Part shown: piece after piece, positions 1 through 9,239 of the stretch | Numbering within the stretch: position 1 is the stretch's first letter | How the letters are laid out: every line of letters starts with the position of its first letter | Assembly (NCBI GenBank): GCA_026168455.1 | Contig: CM047431.1 | Location: 10,699,703-10,763,702 of the forward strand | Direction of reading: 5' to 3' | Origin: Theocolax elegans | Taxonomy: Eukaryota; Arthropoda; Insecta; Hymenoptera; Cerocephalidae | DNA length: 64,000 nt | Translations under genes and position numbers: made by a program | Notes under the pieces: model-generated | What the model saw: the letters and a program-made list of their open reading frames with translations, nothing else | What the model was told of the DNA's origin: nothing | Databases searched by the model: none

Positions 1-130
1 TTATCGCGTAGTAACGCAGTTGGCGCCCATCCCGGCATAATAAAGTGTAACCGTAGTTTTTTAAATAAATCTTTTATATAACGTACATCTACTTATTAAC
101 CTGCACCCTGATCCCCAGTGTAGCGTTACA
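1..130 (+). mobile_element. 3' end of an LTR (R-U5-like), truncated by the window start
   Basis: This stretch ends in CGTTACA at position 130. Its reverse complement closely matches 39469-39590, including TGTAACGC, CACTGGGGATCAGG, GCAGGTTAATAAG and TGGGCGCCA. In plus orientation TGGCGCCCA (21-29) is followed by AATAAA and ends in GATCCCCAGTG...TTACA, as expected for the R-U5 part of an LTR. The body would lie upstream of the window. The direction is inferred from the AATAAA signal. No target duplication can be tested. Confidence 0.45.
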
Positions 131-171
131 ATATTTAATTTATTAATACAAAAATTAATATTTATGTCGTA

Positions 172-406
172 GATAGTTGCTGTTATATTATGTGATACTG
201 GTATTGCCCTACTAGCTTATATGGATGGTATAACAGGAAGTCCAACATTAGGTGGTGTCGTTCTTGCTGCTTCTGCAGCAGCTGGATCTGCTGTTTATAA
301 GGTACCTTAAATGTATATATTCAAGTCTATTTGTATTATTATTTCAGCAATTGAGGTCATACGATGTCTTTGTTAAAAAAGCACTTGGTGAAAATACATT
401 CCCCAG
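172..406 (+). pseudogene. SLC35F3/F4-like transporter, two partial exons
   Basis: Positions 173-301 translate to a membrane-type segment containing CDTGIALLAYMDG, TGSPTLGGVVLAA and AAGSAVYK. From memory of the family, this resembles the conserved core of solute carrier family 35 members F3/F4 (drug/metabolite transporter fold, putative thiamine transport). An acceptor-like AG lies at 171-172 and a donor AAG|GTACCT at 301/302. A very short candidate intron (302-347) ends TTTCAG. The next piece reads FVKKALGENTF, which fits the following family segment but carries extra residues at the junction. The frame then runs into tRNA-like DNA. It is a gene fragment or decayed copy; an active gene continuing outside the window is less likely because no further exon is visible. 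Confidence 0.45.
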
Positions 407-422
407 TGGTGCTGGTATAAAT

Positions 423-489
423 CGGCCGGGATCGGGAATCAAACCTGGGTTCTTCAGATTACGAGTCCGGCGCCCTAACCGACCCAAAC
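423..489 (-). repeat. tRNA-like remnant or tRNA-derived SINE head
   Basis: On the minus strand a tRNA-like order can be read: a D-arm-like GGTCGGTTAGGGCGCC, an anticodon arm with loop CTCGTAA (anticodon CGT if real) closed by four of five pairs, and a B-box-like GGTTTGATTCC. The T stem pairs poorly and no clean acceptor stem is present, so a working tRNA is unlikely. It lies directly against the SLC35F-like fragment. Confidence 0.35.
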
Positions 490-503
490 ATCACAGGTCT
501 CTA

Positions 504-1150
504 TTCATACAAATGTATATATAACACAGCTCCACAAACAATTTGAAAAAATCATTTACTAAACCAGACCATGATTACTATATGTTTCATGTTGGGTAGG
601 TAGTTAAAAATTAGATAGATTTGTTTCCAGTGTCAGGTGGCTTAGCCTGCTCGCGGTTTGGTAGAGGTGGTTTTTAGGAATTATTTTTTTAAGATATGAA
701 AAATTCTGACGTGATGGGGTGAAACGGACCTCAGATTCGGAATCAGCGACCCCAAGAACATATGGTAATCATAGTCTGGTCTCGGTAATACTTTTTTCAA
801 TTTTTTTGTGAAGCTATGTAATCTATATTTCATTAAAATGCTTCCAAACCCAGATTTCCGTCTTTATGATCCCAAATAAAAAAAATTATGCCAAAATAAA
901 GTAGTACATCGTAGAAAAGTTTTACGTTGTATACCCGTAGGAATAACTTCACATATCTAGAAAATGTGTACTATTATTTGTAAATCGAGAAAATTTGAAA
1001 ACCCCTTTTCAATTGGACAAAAGCGCACAACAAATATTTAATATTTGAATAAAATTATGAATTAGGAAGTATAAATGAGAAATAAGTAAAAAATCTGATA
1101 AAATAAATTTTGAAGCGAATGTTCAAGACGAATGTTACCGACCGAATTTA
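504..1150. other. AT-rich intergenic DNA with one dispersed-repeat match
   Basis: No coding region is recognisable. At about 730-765 the segment CAGATTCGGAATCAGCGACCCC is a close reverse-complement match to the motif GGGGTCGCTGAGTACGAATCC that recurs in the tandem repeat at 8583-8960. A member of that dispersed repeat family therefore once extended here. Confidence 0.4.
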
Positions 1151-1475
1151 CTTACAAGGAAAGTACTTGACCTCCGGGAAACGGATCTTATCCAAACCAT
1201 GGCATGTCTTTTGTAATATAAAAATATGAAGAAAGTCAAGTTATTACTTGCAAATAGTACTACATATCGTCGCCTCTTACGAAGACTAGCATGCATTTTA
1301 CGTCTTCCGCGAAAAGTAGTATGTTATCAGTTTCTTTATGGAAGAACAGCACGTTTAGGGTTTTTACCGCGAAGACTAACACGTCTATGGTTTGCTCCGC
1401 GAAAACTAGCATGTTTGCTCTCCGCGAAGACTAGCACGTTTTGTCTCCGCGAAGACTAGCACGTTTTCTTCCCAA
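1151..1475 (+). repeat. Foldback element, left arm with subterminal tandem repeats
   Basis: The arm opens with CTTACAAGGAAAGTACTTGA and continues through CCTCCGGGAAACGGATCTTATCC, the terminal sequence shared with the palindromic elements at 12090-12620, 51004-51415 and 53741-54419. From about 1270 it passes into imperfect repeats of CGCGAAGACTAGCACG, with at least six visible. The same repeats occur in reverse orientation at 11870-12080. Foldback elements with repetitive arms are known from Drosophila (FB); membership of that superfamily is not shown here. Confidence 0.6.
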
Positions 1476-1748
1476 GTATTTTCAAATTCTAATGAATGTT
1501 TTAGATAACATTGGGAATTAAATAAAAATTAAAACATGAAAATTGATCAAGCTTAAATTTTACATTATATTAAAGTTATCTTTTTGAGCGATTTTGTAAA
1601 AACTCCCCTATTCTTGCGAAAAATACTTAAAACATATATATTTTATGATAAATATGTGTAACATAAGTTAATGCATCATATTACTGACAAAAAAATTATT
1701 ATTATAATTACTAAGTGATATAAAAAAAAAAGCCGACAAATTAAAATG
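1476..1748. other. AT-rich spacer
   Basis: Nothing coding is recognisable. It lies between the foldback arm and the microsatellite cluster that precedes LINE A. Confidence 0.5.
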
Positions 1749-1820
1749 TCCGTCCGTCCGTCCGTCCGTCTGACAAACATTATCTTGGCGTGAGAGAGAC
1801 AGTGAGAGGAAGAGATAGGC

Positions 1821-1864
<44 letters not shown>

Positions 1865-1955
1865 AAAAATAGAGAGAAAGAGAGAGAGAGAATATTTCTC
1901 TCACTATCTCTCTCTCTCTCCATCTATCATTCTTTCTCTCCATCTCAATATCAAA
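1749..1955. repeat. Microsatellites (GTCC)n and (GA)n/(CT)n
   Basis: A short GTCC run at about 1749-1770 is followed by GA-rich repeats, a clean (GA)n near 1829-1861, and a CT-rich stretch. LINE A sequence begins directly after it, at about 1971. The peptide-coding frames through this tract are repeat artefacts. Confidence 0.85.
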
Positions 1956-1959
1956 GTTT

Positions 1960-4608
1960 TTGCATACATGCGATCAAGTTATAATCACCGGGGACTTTAA
2001 TATCAATATGGGTAAAAAGGATGGGTCGTCTGCTATGTTGGAGTCCTATTTAGAGTCACTAGACCTTTCTCTAATCGAATCTGAACCCACTCATCATACG
2101 CACACAGCTAATATTTCATCTCACACGTGGCTCGATTTATTTATAGTTCGAAACCCTTTGCCAGTTTATAAATATACGAAATCACTCGTGCCCTTTGCAG
2201 CAGGACATAACTCCATTATTCTAGAACTTGACATTAGTAAACCACAGCAGAAACCAAAAAGGTTCGGGTCGCGCAACCTTGCGTCGATTGATCTGTCGGA
2301 GGCAGCTGTATTGTTTTCGGACACTTTTGATCGAGCCTCATCTCATCTTAACACGTCTATCATGTCATCTTATCAATCATCTACTCACGTGTTACATACA
2401 TCGCCTGGCCGTGCATTCCTTCCTTCTCCATCTCCGTCAAACTCTTTGTTTCTGTCTAACTCGTTATCACTCTCTGCGTCACCTATAATTATAAATGACC
2501 TCCTTTCCAACCTTGTCAATTCCATTTTGTCTACATTTGATTCCCTAGCACCAGTAAAACTCACCACCATTAAATACTCAAATAAACCATGGATCACTCC
2601 ACTCATCAAGCAAAACATTAAGGCTCGGAACATGGCTTACAAGAGGTACTTGACCACGGGCCTGAGCTCCGACTACCACATTTTCAAAGATCTTCGTAGT
2701 CTGGTTAAAAACTCTTTAGACTCGAGTAAGTTTACTTTCTATAACCAGAAAATAAAGTCGGCAGCCAATTCCTCAGGTCTGTGGAGGGAGCTCAGGAACA
2801 TGGGTCTTGTATCTAAACCAGCTCAGTCACCTCTTGGCCTATTTTCACTCGATCAGCTTAATAATCATTACGCCTCCATTTCATATTCACCCTCTCAATT
2901 CACTTTGGCTCATCTCCAGTCACTCATCGCATCTCAGGACATCCTACCCTCCAATTATCCATCAACTTCCTTTAATTTCATTCCTGTCACTCCTTATAAG
3001 GTGCTTTCCACCATATCCAGGGCATCCTCCAAGGCTATAGGCTACGACGGGATCTCTGTTCCCATGCTTAAATGCCTGGCACCCCAGATAGCTCCGCACC
3101 TGGCTGACTTATTTAATCACTCTCTTTCAACAGGTTCCTTCCCTGAGCTCTGGACTAAATCCTTACTTTTTCCTCTGGCTAAGTCGAGCAGGGTGATCTC
3201 GCCGTCTGATACCAGGCCCATTGCTAAGCTCTGCGAGATCTCCAAAATTTTAGAGAAGCTTGTCCATGAGCAACTTACAGATTTTATTAACTCTAATAAC
3301 TTAATTATTGAGAGACAAGCGGGCTTTCGCCGGGGGCACAGTACCCAGACGGCACTAATTGGTGTTTTGGACGATGTTAGAAGAGCGATCGACAAGCGCA
3401 TGATTACCATCCTCATCCTGTTCGACTTTTACAAGGCGTTCGATTCGGTGCCTCACGATATTATGCTCCGTAAACTGCGTGCGCTGGGGTGTTCGGACGT
3501 AGTGTTGACCTGGTTCTTTCACTACCTGGTGGGTCGTTCCCAGGCGGTGGTGGACGAACTAGGGAATACCTCGGCCTGGCTGGACACATCCAGGGGAGTT
3601 CCTCAGGGCAGTGTCCTGGGCCCTCTTTTGTTTTCAATTTTTATCAATGACCTGCCGAGTGTTTTAAGGCATTCTAACCATATGATTTTCGCAGATGATA
3701 CCCAGATCTATCACTCTTTTTACCCGGCTGATCTCGCTCAGGGTGTCCACAGAATTTCAGAGGATGCCAACGCGGTGGATAAATGGGCGAGATCAAATGG
3801 GCTAAGTTTAAACGTGAAAAAGACGAAGGTGATGATCTTGGGGAGTCAGGCCTACATTTCGCGCATTCAGCTAGATTCTGCTCCGAAGGTTAGAATTGGA
3901 GATAACCTGCTGAATTACGAACAACAAGTCAAATCATTGGGCATCTGGATAACTCCAACCCTGGATTGGTCTCGCCAGGTTGCGTCGGTCTCTCAGCGCG
4001 TCCATGGAGTCCTCCACTCCTTAAGATTTTTCCGGCGGGCACTCTCGCGCCAGAACCGTAAACATTTAGTCGAGTCGCTTGTTCTCCCACACTTTGATTA
4101 TGCGTGCGCAGTCTTCCATGACTTAGATGCGACCAGGAATTTGCGACTCCAACGACTCTTAAACGCTTGTGTTCGCTTAGTGTGGGGGAACATACCCTGG
4201 CGTGAGCACGTGACGCCGTACCGTCTCAAGCTGGGTTGGCTGTCGGTTGAGCTCAGGAGATCCCTTTTCATTGGCTGTAGTGCATATAATATCATTTCCC
4301 ACAATTCCCCGTCCTACATTGCACGCCATTTCATCGCACGTAATTCATCATTCTTATCCCGCTCATCCTCTCGCCACTCTCCCTTGTCCCTTTTCTATCT
4401 CCCTCCCAGAACCGAAGCCCTTAATAACTCCTTTCTAATCACTGCCTCTCGTCTCATTAATCATCTACCTTTCACTAATTTCGATCCGCTCCTCTTCACT
4501 CCCTTTAAATCTTCCCTTCTGTCCTACCTCACTGAGCTTGACCGACAAGCCTGGGATTTGATAATTTCATCTGAGGGTATAGTGTGCCCTCCCTTGCCCG
4601 ACTTATAA
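1960..4608 (+). CDS. LINE A ORF2 (partial endonuclease, reverse transcriptase, C-terminal domain)
   Basis: The open frame of 882 codons starts at a TTG inside the truncation point, so there is no genuine start codon. It holds the end of an apurinic-type endonuclease (GDFNIN, later an AAGHNSI stretch) and then a complete reverse transcriptase: FDFYKAFDSVPH near residue 488 (motif A), VPQGSVLGPLL near 547 and FADD near 577 (motif C catalytic pair). A long C-terminal region includes HFDYACAVF and WLSVELRR. The family copies its RNA into nicked chromosomal DNA (target-primed reverse transcription). The clade looks Jockey/CR1-like; RNase H is not seen. The RT is uninterrupted, so this is a fairly young copy, but it is unable to move alone without ORF1 and the full endonuclease. 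Confidence 0.9.
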   Translation: MHTCDQVIITGDFNINMGKKDGSSAMLESYLESLDLSLIESEPTHHTHTANISSHTWLDLFIVRNPLPVYKYTKSLVPFAAGHNSIILELDISKPQQKPKRFGSRNLASIDLSEAAVLFSDTFDRASSHLNTSIMSSYQSSTHVLHTSPGRAFLPSPSPSNSLFLSNSLSLSASPIIINDLLSNLVNSILSTFDSLAPVKLTTIKYSNKPWITPLIKQNIKARNMAYKRYLTTGLSSDYHIFKDLRSLVKNSLDSSKFTFYNQKIKSAANSSGLWRELRNMGLVSKPAQSPLGLFSLDQLNNHYASISYSPSQFTLAHLQSLIASQDILPSNYPSTSFNFIPVTPYKVLSTISRASSKAIGYDGISVPMLKCLAPQIAPHLADLFNHSLSTGSFPELWTKSLLFPLAKSSRVISPSDTRPIAKLCEISKILEKLVHEQLTDFINSNNLIIERQAGFRRGHSTQTALIGVLDDVRRAIDKRMITILILFDFYKAFDSVPHDIMLRKLRALGCSDVVLTWFFHYLVGRSQAVVDELGNTSAWLDTSRGVPQGSVLGPLLFSIFINDLPSVLRHSNHMIFADDTQIYHSFYPADLAQGVHRISEDANAVDKWARSNGLSLNVKKTKVMILGSQAYISRIQLDSAPKVRIGDNLLNYEQQVKSLGIWITPTLDWSRQVASVSQRVHGVLHSLRFFRRALSRQNRKHLVESLVLPHFDYACAVFHDLDATRNLRLQRLLNACVRLVWGNIPWREHVTPYRLKLGWLSVELRRSLFIGCSAYNIISHNSPSYIARHFIARNSSFLSRSSSRHSPLSLFYLPPRTEALNNSFLITASRLINHLPFTNFDPLLFTPFKSSLLSYLTELDRQAWDLIISSEGIVCPPLPDL

Positions 4609-4939
4609 ACTAATATGTATTCTTCTCATTCTAGTCATTCTCTTGTTTTATTTATTTATGTATTGCGTCGGCGTCTCCGTTTATCTTATTTATTTTAATG
4701 TATCTTCGAACAATCGCCAGTATTTATATTGACACTATATGCGCTTTGATTTTTTGGTTTTATGTTACTATTTTATTACACTGTTTTATTTTATTTTTAT
4801 TGTTATGTTAAATGTTGTATTTGCGAGTTAAATTATTTATTTATTGTTATTTTGTTATTTTATTGCTTTTATTATTTTCTGCGACATATTCTTATTTGTA
4901 TTATTAACTACTTTTCATAATCTGGTTTTTCCACTACAA
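1971..4939 (+). mobile_element. LINE A, 5'-truncated non-LTR retrotransposon
   Basis: Homology to full-length relative LINE E begins in the middle of the endonuclease domain (just before GDFNIN), so the 5' part of ORF2 and all of ORF1 are missing, as in typical 5'-truncated insertions. The 3' untranslated region (4609 to about 4939) is AT-rich. It lacks the GGGG/CCCC hairpin and (CAAT)n tail of related copies; it is cut off where LINE B begins. The C-terminus PPLPDL is shared with LINE H, so A and H are one subfamily. Confidence 0.85.
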
Positions 4940-6003
4940 TCAGGTGATTCGTTGTATACCCAGTTCGAATTCCCCGGGGGGAAAAGAGTAATAAACCTGG
5001 GCATCATCAGCATATATCATGTACTTACTAAATACGAGTACATTAGGGAGGTCGTTAATAAAAATCGAAAAGAGTAAGGGACCCAAGACACTGCCCTGCG
5101 GTACGCCCGAATTTACCTCAAGCCAATCGGAACAGACTCCCAACTCGTCCACTACGGCCTGTGAACGACCAACTAAGTAGTGGTAAAACCACTTCAACAC
5201 AGTGTGCGAACAACCCACATCACGCAATTTAAGTAATAGAGGACCATGCGGTACTGAGTCAAATGCCTTGGAGAAATCGAACAGGACCAATATAGTGATT
5301 AATCGTGAGTCAATAGCCCTTCTGATGTCATCGAGGACACCCAAGAGTGCAGTTTGCGTGCTATGACCTCTGCGAAACCCCGCTTGTCTGTCTATCAGTA
5401 AATGATTAGACTCTAGATAAAATGAAAACTGCGAGTAAACCAGGCGTTCTAGTAATTTAGAGACTTCGCAGAGTTTAGCAATAGGCCTAGTGTCCGAGCA
5501 TGATTCGATCCTGTTCGACTTCGCCACAGGGTTGCCAGTTGGCGATTTTTTCTCATTGTTGCTCTTGCTTAATAAACATCAATATACGTAAGAGAGAACA
5601 GGAAAAAAAATCGCCAACTGGTCACTCTGCTTCGCCAATGGAAGAAGCAGCGACCTCTTCCAACAGTCAGGAAAATAGCCGATCGACAACATATCGTAAA
5701 AGAGTGATGTGAGTTGTGGGGTCAGTTGCGGCTCAAGGAGCTTGAGCATCGCCACAGAGAGTTCATCCGTCCCCATCGCCCTTGACTTCGCATTAAAAAG
5801 AGCACGCTGAACTGCCAAGGGACTAACTACGTTAAAATCGAAATAGGATGGACTAGAATGGTCGGAAACAGGGGAAAGGATTGAGTTTAAAAAAGAGGAT
5901 GAGAGCGGAGGAACCCGATTGGATATGGAGGAATAATGATTATTCAATTCCTGGGTAGAGAAATAATCCAGCGGAGATGAGTTAGGCTTAGAACAGAGAC
6001 CAA
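4940..6003 (-). pseudogene. LINE B, partial non-LTR retrotransposon
   Basis: On the minus strand 6003-5630 encodes the segment before the RT (LGLCSKPNSSPL, then SFLNSILSP and AMGTDELSVAMLKLLEPQ) and 5526-4940 continues with SDTRPIAKLCEVSKLLERLV, FDFSKAFDSVPH, VPQGSVLGPLL and YADD. The two halves are separated only by the 103-bp hAT MITE. LINE B is close to LINE E in sequence (both read ESNHLLIDRQAGFRRGHSTQ or nearly so). Its 3' part is missing from position 4940 downward, and its upstream part stops at a GA-rich minisatellite at about 6004. Confidence 0.85.
5527..5629. mobile_element. hAT-type MITE, 103 bp, with 8-bp target duplication
   Basis: The insert begins CAGGGTTGCCAGTTGGCGA and its other end reads, on the opposite strand, CAGAGTGACCAGTTGGCGA, giving about 23-bp terminal inverted repeats. 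It is flanked by perfect copies of CTTCGCCA at 5519-5526 and 5630-5637. Ends starting CAG-G and 8-bp target duplications are typical of the hAT superfamily. It interrupts LINE B within the LPLAK-SNRIES segment, so it is younger than that copy. It has no coding capacity and would need a transposase supplied in trans. Confidence 0.85.
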
Positions 6004-6009
6004 GAGACC

Positions 6010-6455
6010 AAGAGATAGAGAGGGAGGGAGAGGCAGAGAGAGAGAGAGGGAATGAGGGAGAGAGTGATATAGCGCGAGAGTGAGAGCGTGTAAGAATGAG
6101 AGAGAGTGAGGGATTGCGAGAGTGACAGTGAGTAAGAATGAGGGACTGTGAGAGGGAGAGAGTGATATAGTGCGGGAGTGAGAGCGAGTAAGAATGAGGG
6201 AGAGTGAGGGAGTGCGAGAGTAAGAGTGAGTAAGAATGAGGGACTGTGAGAGGGAGTGAGTGATATAGTGCGAGAGTGAGAGCGAGTAAGAATGAGGGAG
6301 AGTGAGGGAGTGCGAGAGTAAGAGTGAGTAAGAATGAGTGACTGTAAGAGGGAGAGAGTGAATATGAATGAGGGTTTGTGAGGGAGCGTGAGGGAGAGGT
6401 TGAAAGAGTGAGAGAATGAGAGAGAGAATGAGAGATAGAGAGAGAGAGAGAGATT
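6010..6455. repeat. GA-rich minisatellite with 98-bp unit
   Basis: A higher-order unit of 98 bp recurs: the marker GGACTGTGAGAGG falls at 6143, 6241 and (with changes) 6339. At least three units are clear, within a wider GAGA/GTGA-rich tract. The long minus-strand frame through it (Ser/Leu/His-rich) is an artefact of the repeat. Confidence 0.8.
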
Positions 6456-6463
6456 GATTGATT

Positions 6464-6845
6464 GATGTATTTATTGGGCCAATTATGGGGTAGAAACCCC
6501 ATAGGCACTAAAGCGAACTGATACGTAGAATAAAACTTTTTTAAAACTAGATAATAATATAAAATTGCATAACAAAAATATAAAATAAAAACCATGACAG
6601 AGTAAAGAATTAAAATAACAAAATAAAATATATGTACAATTGATTAGTAGATTAATAAATTAAATCTTAAAAATAAATAACAAAATAGTTAAATAACAAA
6701 ATAGTTAGTAAATATATAGTAAATAGTTAATAAATAGTTAGTAATAAATAGTAACAAAAATGACGTATAATGACGCAATGAAATACAGAAGAAATGACAG
6801 ATGAAATAACACAGCAATGCTGATTAAGCTTAAACTTATATATCC
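6464..6845 (-). mobile_element. LINE C, 3' UTR-only fragment
   Basis: The (GATT)n run at 6464-6477 followed by TATTTATTGGGCC and the hairpin ATGGGGTAGAAACCCCAT is the 3' end of a minus-strand LINE. The same hairpin plus AATAAA-like plus (CAAT)n arrangement ends LINE E (45117) and LINE G (39420-39465). Only 3' untranslated sequence is present, so the copy is severely 5' truncated. It is bounded by GA repeats on both sides. Confidence 0.7.
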
Positions 6846-6849
6846 AGGT

Positions 6850-6866
6850 GATAGAGAGAATTAGAG

Positions 6867-6902
<36 letters not shown>
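6850..6902. repeat. (GA)n microsatellite
   Basis: A GAGA tract separates LINE C from LINE D. It looks like the pre-existing target into which these LINEs inserted. Confidence 0.8.
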
Positions 6903-6904
<2 letters not shown>

Positions 6905-7615
6905 AGATCGATTGATAACTATATTTATTTGCGCCAAAGTTGATACAACCGGATGGCTTTAATCGTATAAAATAGAACATATAAAATAAATTAGACAACT
7001 AAAGAAGAATTAATATAATCGATAATACATATGTAAAATAATAATTCACGCTAAATTAAAATTAAAATAATCTACGTCGCAAGCATTGGACATAAAATCG
7101 GATAAGTCGCTATCCATCCTCATAGAGAAATTTTTATAATACATTTTAAAAATATTTACATTAGAGCACTCTCTTATTCTAGATATGATATTATCCCACG
7201 TTTCCATTGCTAAATAAATAAACGAAGATTTACACGCAAGATTCTTAACATTAGGTAGGTTAAAAACAGTATTTACTCGTTTGGATCTACGCAATTCAAT
7301 GCCAACAAAAGCCAGCTTATCAAATAAATATTGAGGTGTTTGGGTGGCCAACAATTTATACATAAAAGACCAAGGAAATATTTCCGTCGAACATTTAATG
7401 GATGCCAGTTTAGCTGATCATAGAAAGGCTGCAATGCTACCTCACGTTTTAGATGAAAAATAAATCTAACAACGGTATTACACATGCGTTGAACTTTAAT
7501 ATTAAGATAAGATGGAAGATCTAAAAATACGAGACAAGCATAGTCAAAGTGAGGAATAATTAAAGCATTAGTCAGCAAAATTCGAGCACGCACAAGGAGA
7601 CAACTGCCTTTGTAA
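6903..7615 (-). pseudogene. LINE D, 5'-truncated LINE C-terminal fragment
   Basis: Minus-strand frames 7593-7273 and 7363-7046 encode the region after the reverse transcriptase (HFDYACLVF, a variant of the HFDYACAVF seen in LINE A, then VGIELRRSKRVNTVFNLP and METWDNI). A frameshift near 7280-7360 separates the two. The 3' end at 6903-6930 (GATCGATTGAT then TATTTATTTGCGCC) resembles the LINE tails elsewhere, but the sequence is clearly a different family from LINE A/E. The 5' end is cut at a (GA)n tract at 7618. Confidence 0.75.
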
Positions 7616-7617
7616 CG

Positions 7618-7618
7618 T

Positions 7619-7655
<37 letters not shown>

Positions 7656-7920
7656 GAGAGACAGAATGAGAGAGAGAGTATGAGAGATAGAATCAGAGAA
7701 CGAGAGGTACAGAGCGAGAGAGAGAATGAGGAAGAGAGAATGAGAGAGAGAGAGAGTGAGAGAGAGAGAATGAGAGAGAGTATGAGAGATAGAGACAGAG
7801 AACGAGAGGTACAGAGCGAGAGAGAGAATGAGGGAGAGAGAATGAGAGAGAGAGAGAGAGTGAGAGAGAGAGAGAATGAGAGATGGAGAGAATGAGAGAT
7901 AGAGAGAATAAGAGATAGAG
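7618..7920. repeat. GA-rich repeat with a duplicated 112-bp unit
   Basis: After a (GA)n run, a segment starting TATGAGAGATAGA and containing CGAGAGGTACAGAGCGAGAG occurs at 7679 and again at 7791, a 112-bp period. The frames through it on both strands are low-complexity artefacts. Confidence 0.8.
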
Positions 7921-8253
7921 AGAAAACGAAAGTTAGAGTAATAAAATGCGAGAGTAAAAGCTAGGTCCCGGTTCAAATCCGGGCGGATTAAGTTATAACG
8001 GATGGCAACTAACTCCTGTTTTTGCGTAAATTTGTTTTTATTAATTGTTATAAATAAATTAGTTGTTTTTTCGTCTGCTATTTTCTGGTGCGAAATTTGT
8101 ATTTGTAATTGAGTATGATACCCACTTAAACAAGTTATCACTCGACATAACAAGGTTTAAAACGTGTAATGAACGAAAAATTGCTGAAATGAGTTTTTGG
8201 TATGACATATTACCTGGGATATGATCTGAGATCTCCAGTGAGATTTTTTAATG

Positions 8254-8256
<3 letters not shown>
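7921..8256. other. Spacer with an isolated T-arm-like hairpin
   Basis: Positions 7967-7983 form a perfect tRNA T arm (stem CCCGG, loop TTCAAAT, stem CCGGG). No D or anticodon arm can be read upstream, so this is a tRNA 3' remnant or a SINE relic and not a tRNA gene. Nothing else is recognised in this stretch. Confidence 0.4.

Positions 8257-8294
<38 letters not shown>
8257..8294. repeat. (AT)n microsatellite
   Basis: An uninterrupted run of 19 AT units. Confidence 0.95.
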
Positions 8295-8296
<2 letters not shown>

Positions 8297-8582
8297 GGCA
8301 TTCTTTGTGACCGTTACCCCCCTGCTGCCCATTTTTGGTTCGACCTAAAAATTTTCAAAAAAATATGAAAATTTGTAAAAAAGCCTCAGCTATTCGATGC
8401 CGTGTGGCAAAAATATCTCATTTAATCAGATCATCCTGAAAATCGTGAAATACCAAAAACATTCATGAATAAGGTATGTTAACGATATTTCACTCGTGTT
8501 ATATGAGCGTTAATTAATGAGTTAAGGCCATTTTTACGCCCAGACATCATAAATATGTCTTGATGGTATAGCTGAGAACAAA

Positions 8583-8960
8583 ACTGAGTCAGTTAGATCA
8601 GCGAGGTTAAAGTCAAGGTCGTTTTAAGATCAAAATCACAAAAATGCATTTAAGTGAAAACAAATATTATCTCTGCACGTTTTTGGGGTCGCTGAGTACG
8701 AATCCGATATTAATTTGAATCCAAAAGGTCAAGGGCTAGGTTATTTCAAGGTCAAAATCGCAAAAAAAGCATTTTCTAACAAACAACCATTCCTATTATA
8801 CGTTTTCGAGGTCGCTAAGTTCGAATCCGAGATTAATTGGACTCCAAAGGGTCAAGGTGATTTCAAGGTCAAAATCGCAAAAAAATATTTTCGCGGAAAC
8901 AACCACTCCTACTATACGAATTTGGGGTCACTGCGTACGAATCCGAGAGTAATGTAATTT
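8583..8960 (+). repeat. Tandem repeat of about 120 bp, three degenerate units
   Basis: The marker GGTCGCTGAGTACGAATCC recurs at about 8687, 8810 and 8926 (periods 123 and 116). Each unit also carries a TTTCAAGGTCAAAATCGCAAA-like block. The array lies in 8295-9010, which has no coding content. Related GGTCAAGG-rich segments occur at 34740-34880 and 36900-37200, flanking the piggyBac remnant, and the GGTCGCTGA motif occurs inverted at about 730-765. It is probably part of a dispersed element. Confidence 0.7.
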
Positions 8961-9239
8961 CTTTAGGTTCAGTTTAAGGTCATTTCAATGTCAACATCAG
9001 TAAAATTACTAAAATTGATAAATCATTTTATTCAACTTTTTGCGGACTGAAAGTTAAAGTAGGTAATTAAGTAAGTAGGTAAGTAGCAATGCAAATATCG
9101 TCTCTGAATTTTACCTTTGACGTTGACCAAACCCTGGATGCACTGTTGAGGAGCTTGTTAAAAAGATCTAACATTTACCCTCCGATTCCCAGGATGTCAT
9201 AAAATGTTGATTAAAAGTTACCTAAATTTCCGAATATTC

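Noticed and set aside
5579..6595. A 338-codon minus-strand frame
   Set aside because: It joins the 3' UTR of LINE C, a GA minisatellite and the real LINE B segment by chance; only the LINE B part (below about 6003) is coding.
7967..7983. tRNA gene suggested by a perfect T arm
   Set aside because: No D arm, anticodon arm or acceptor stem is found upstream.
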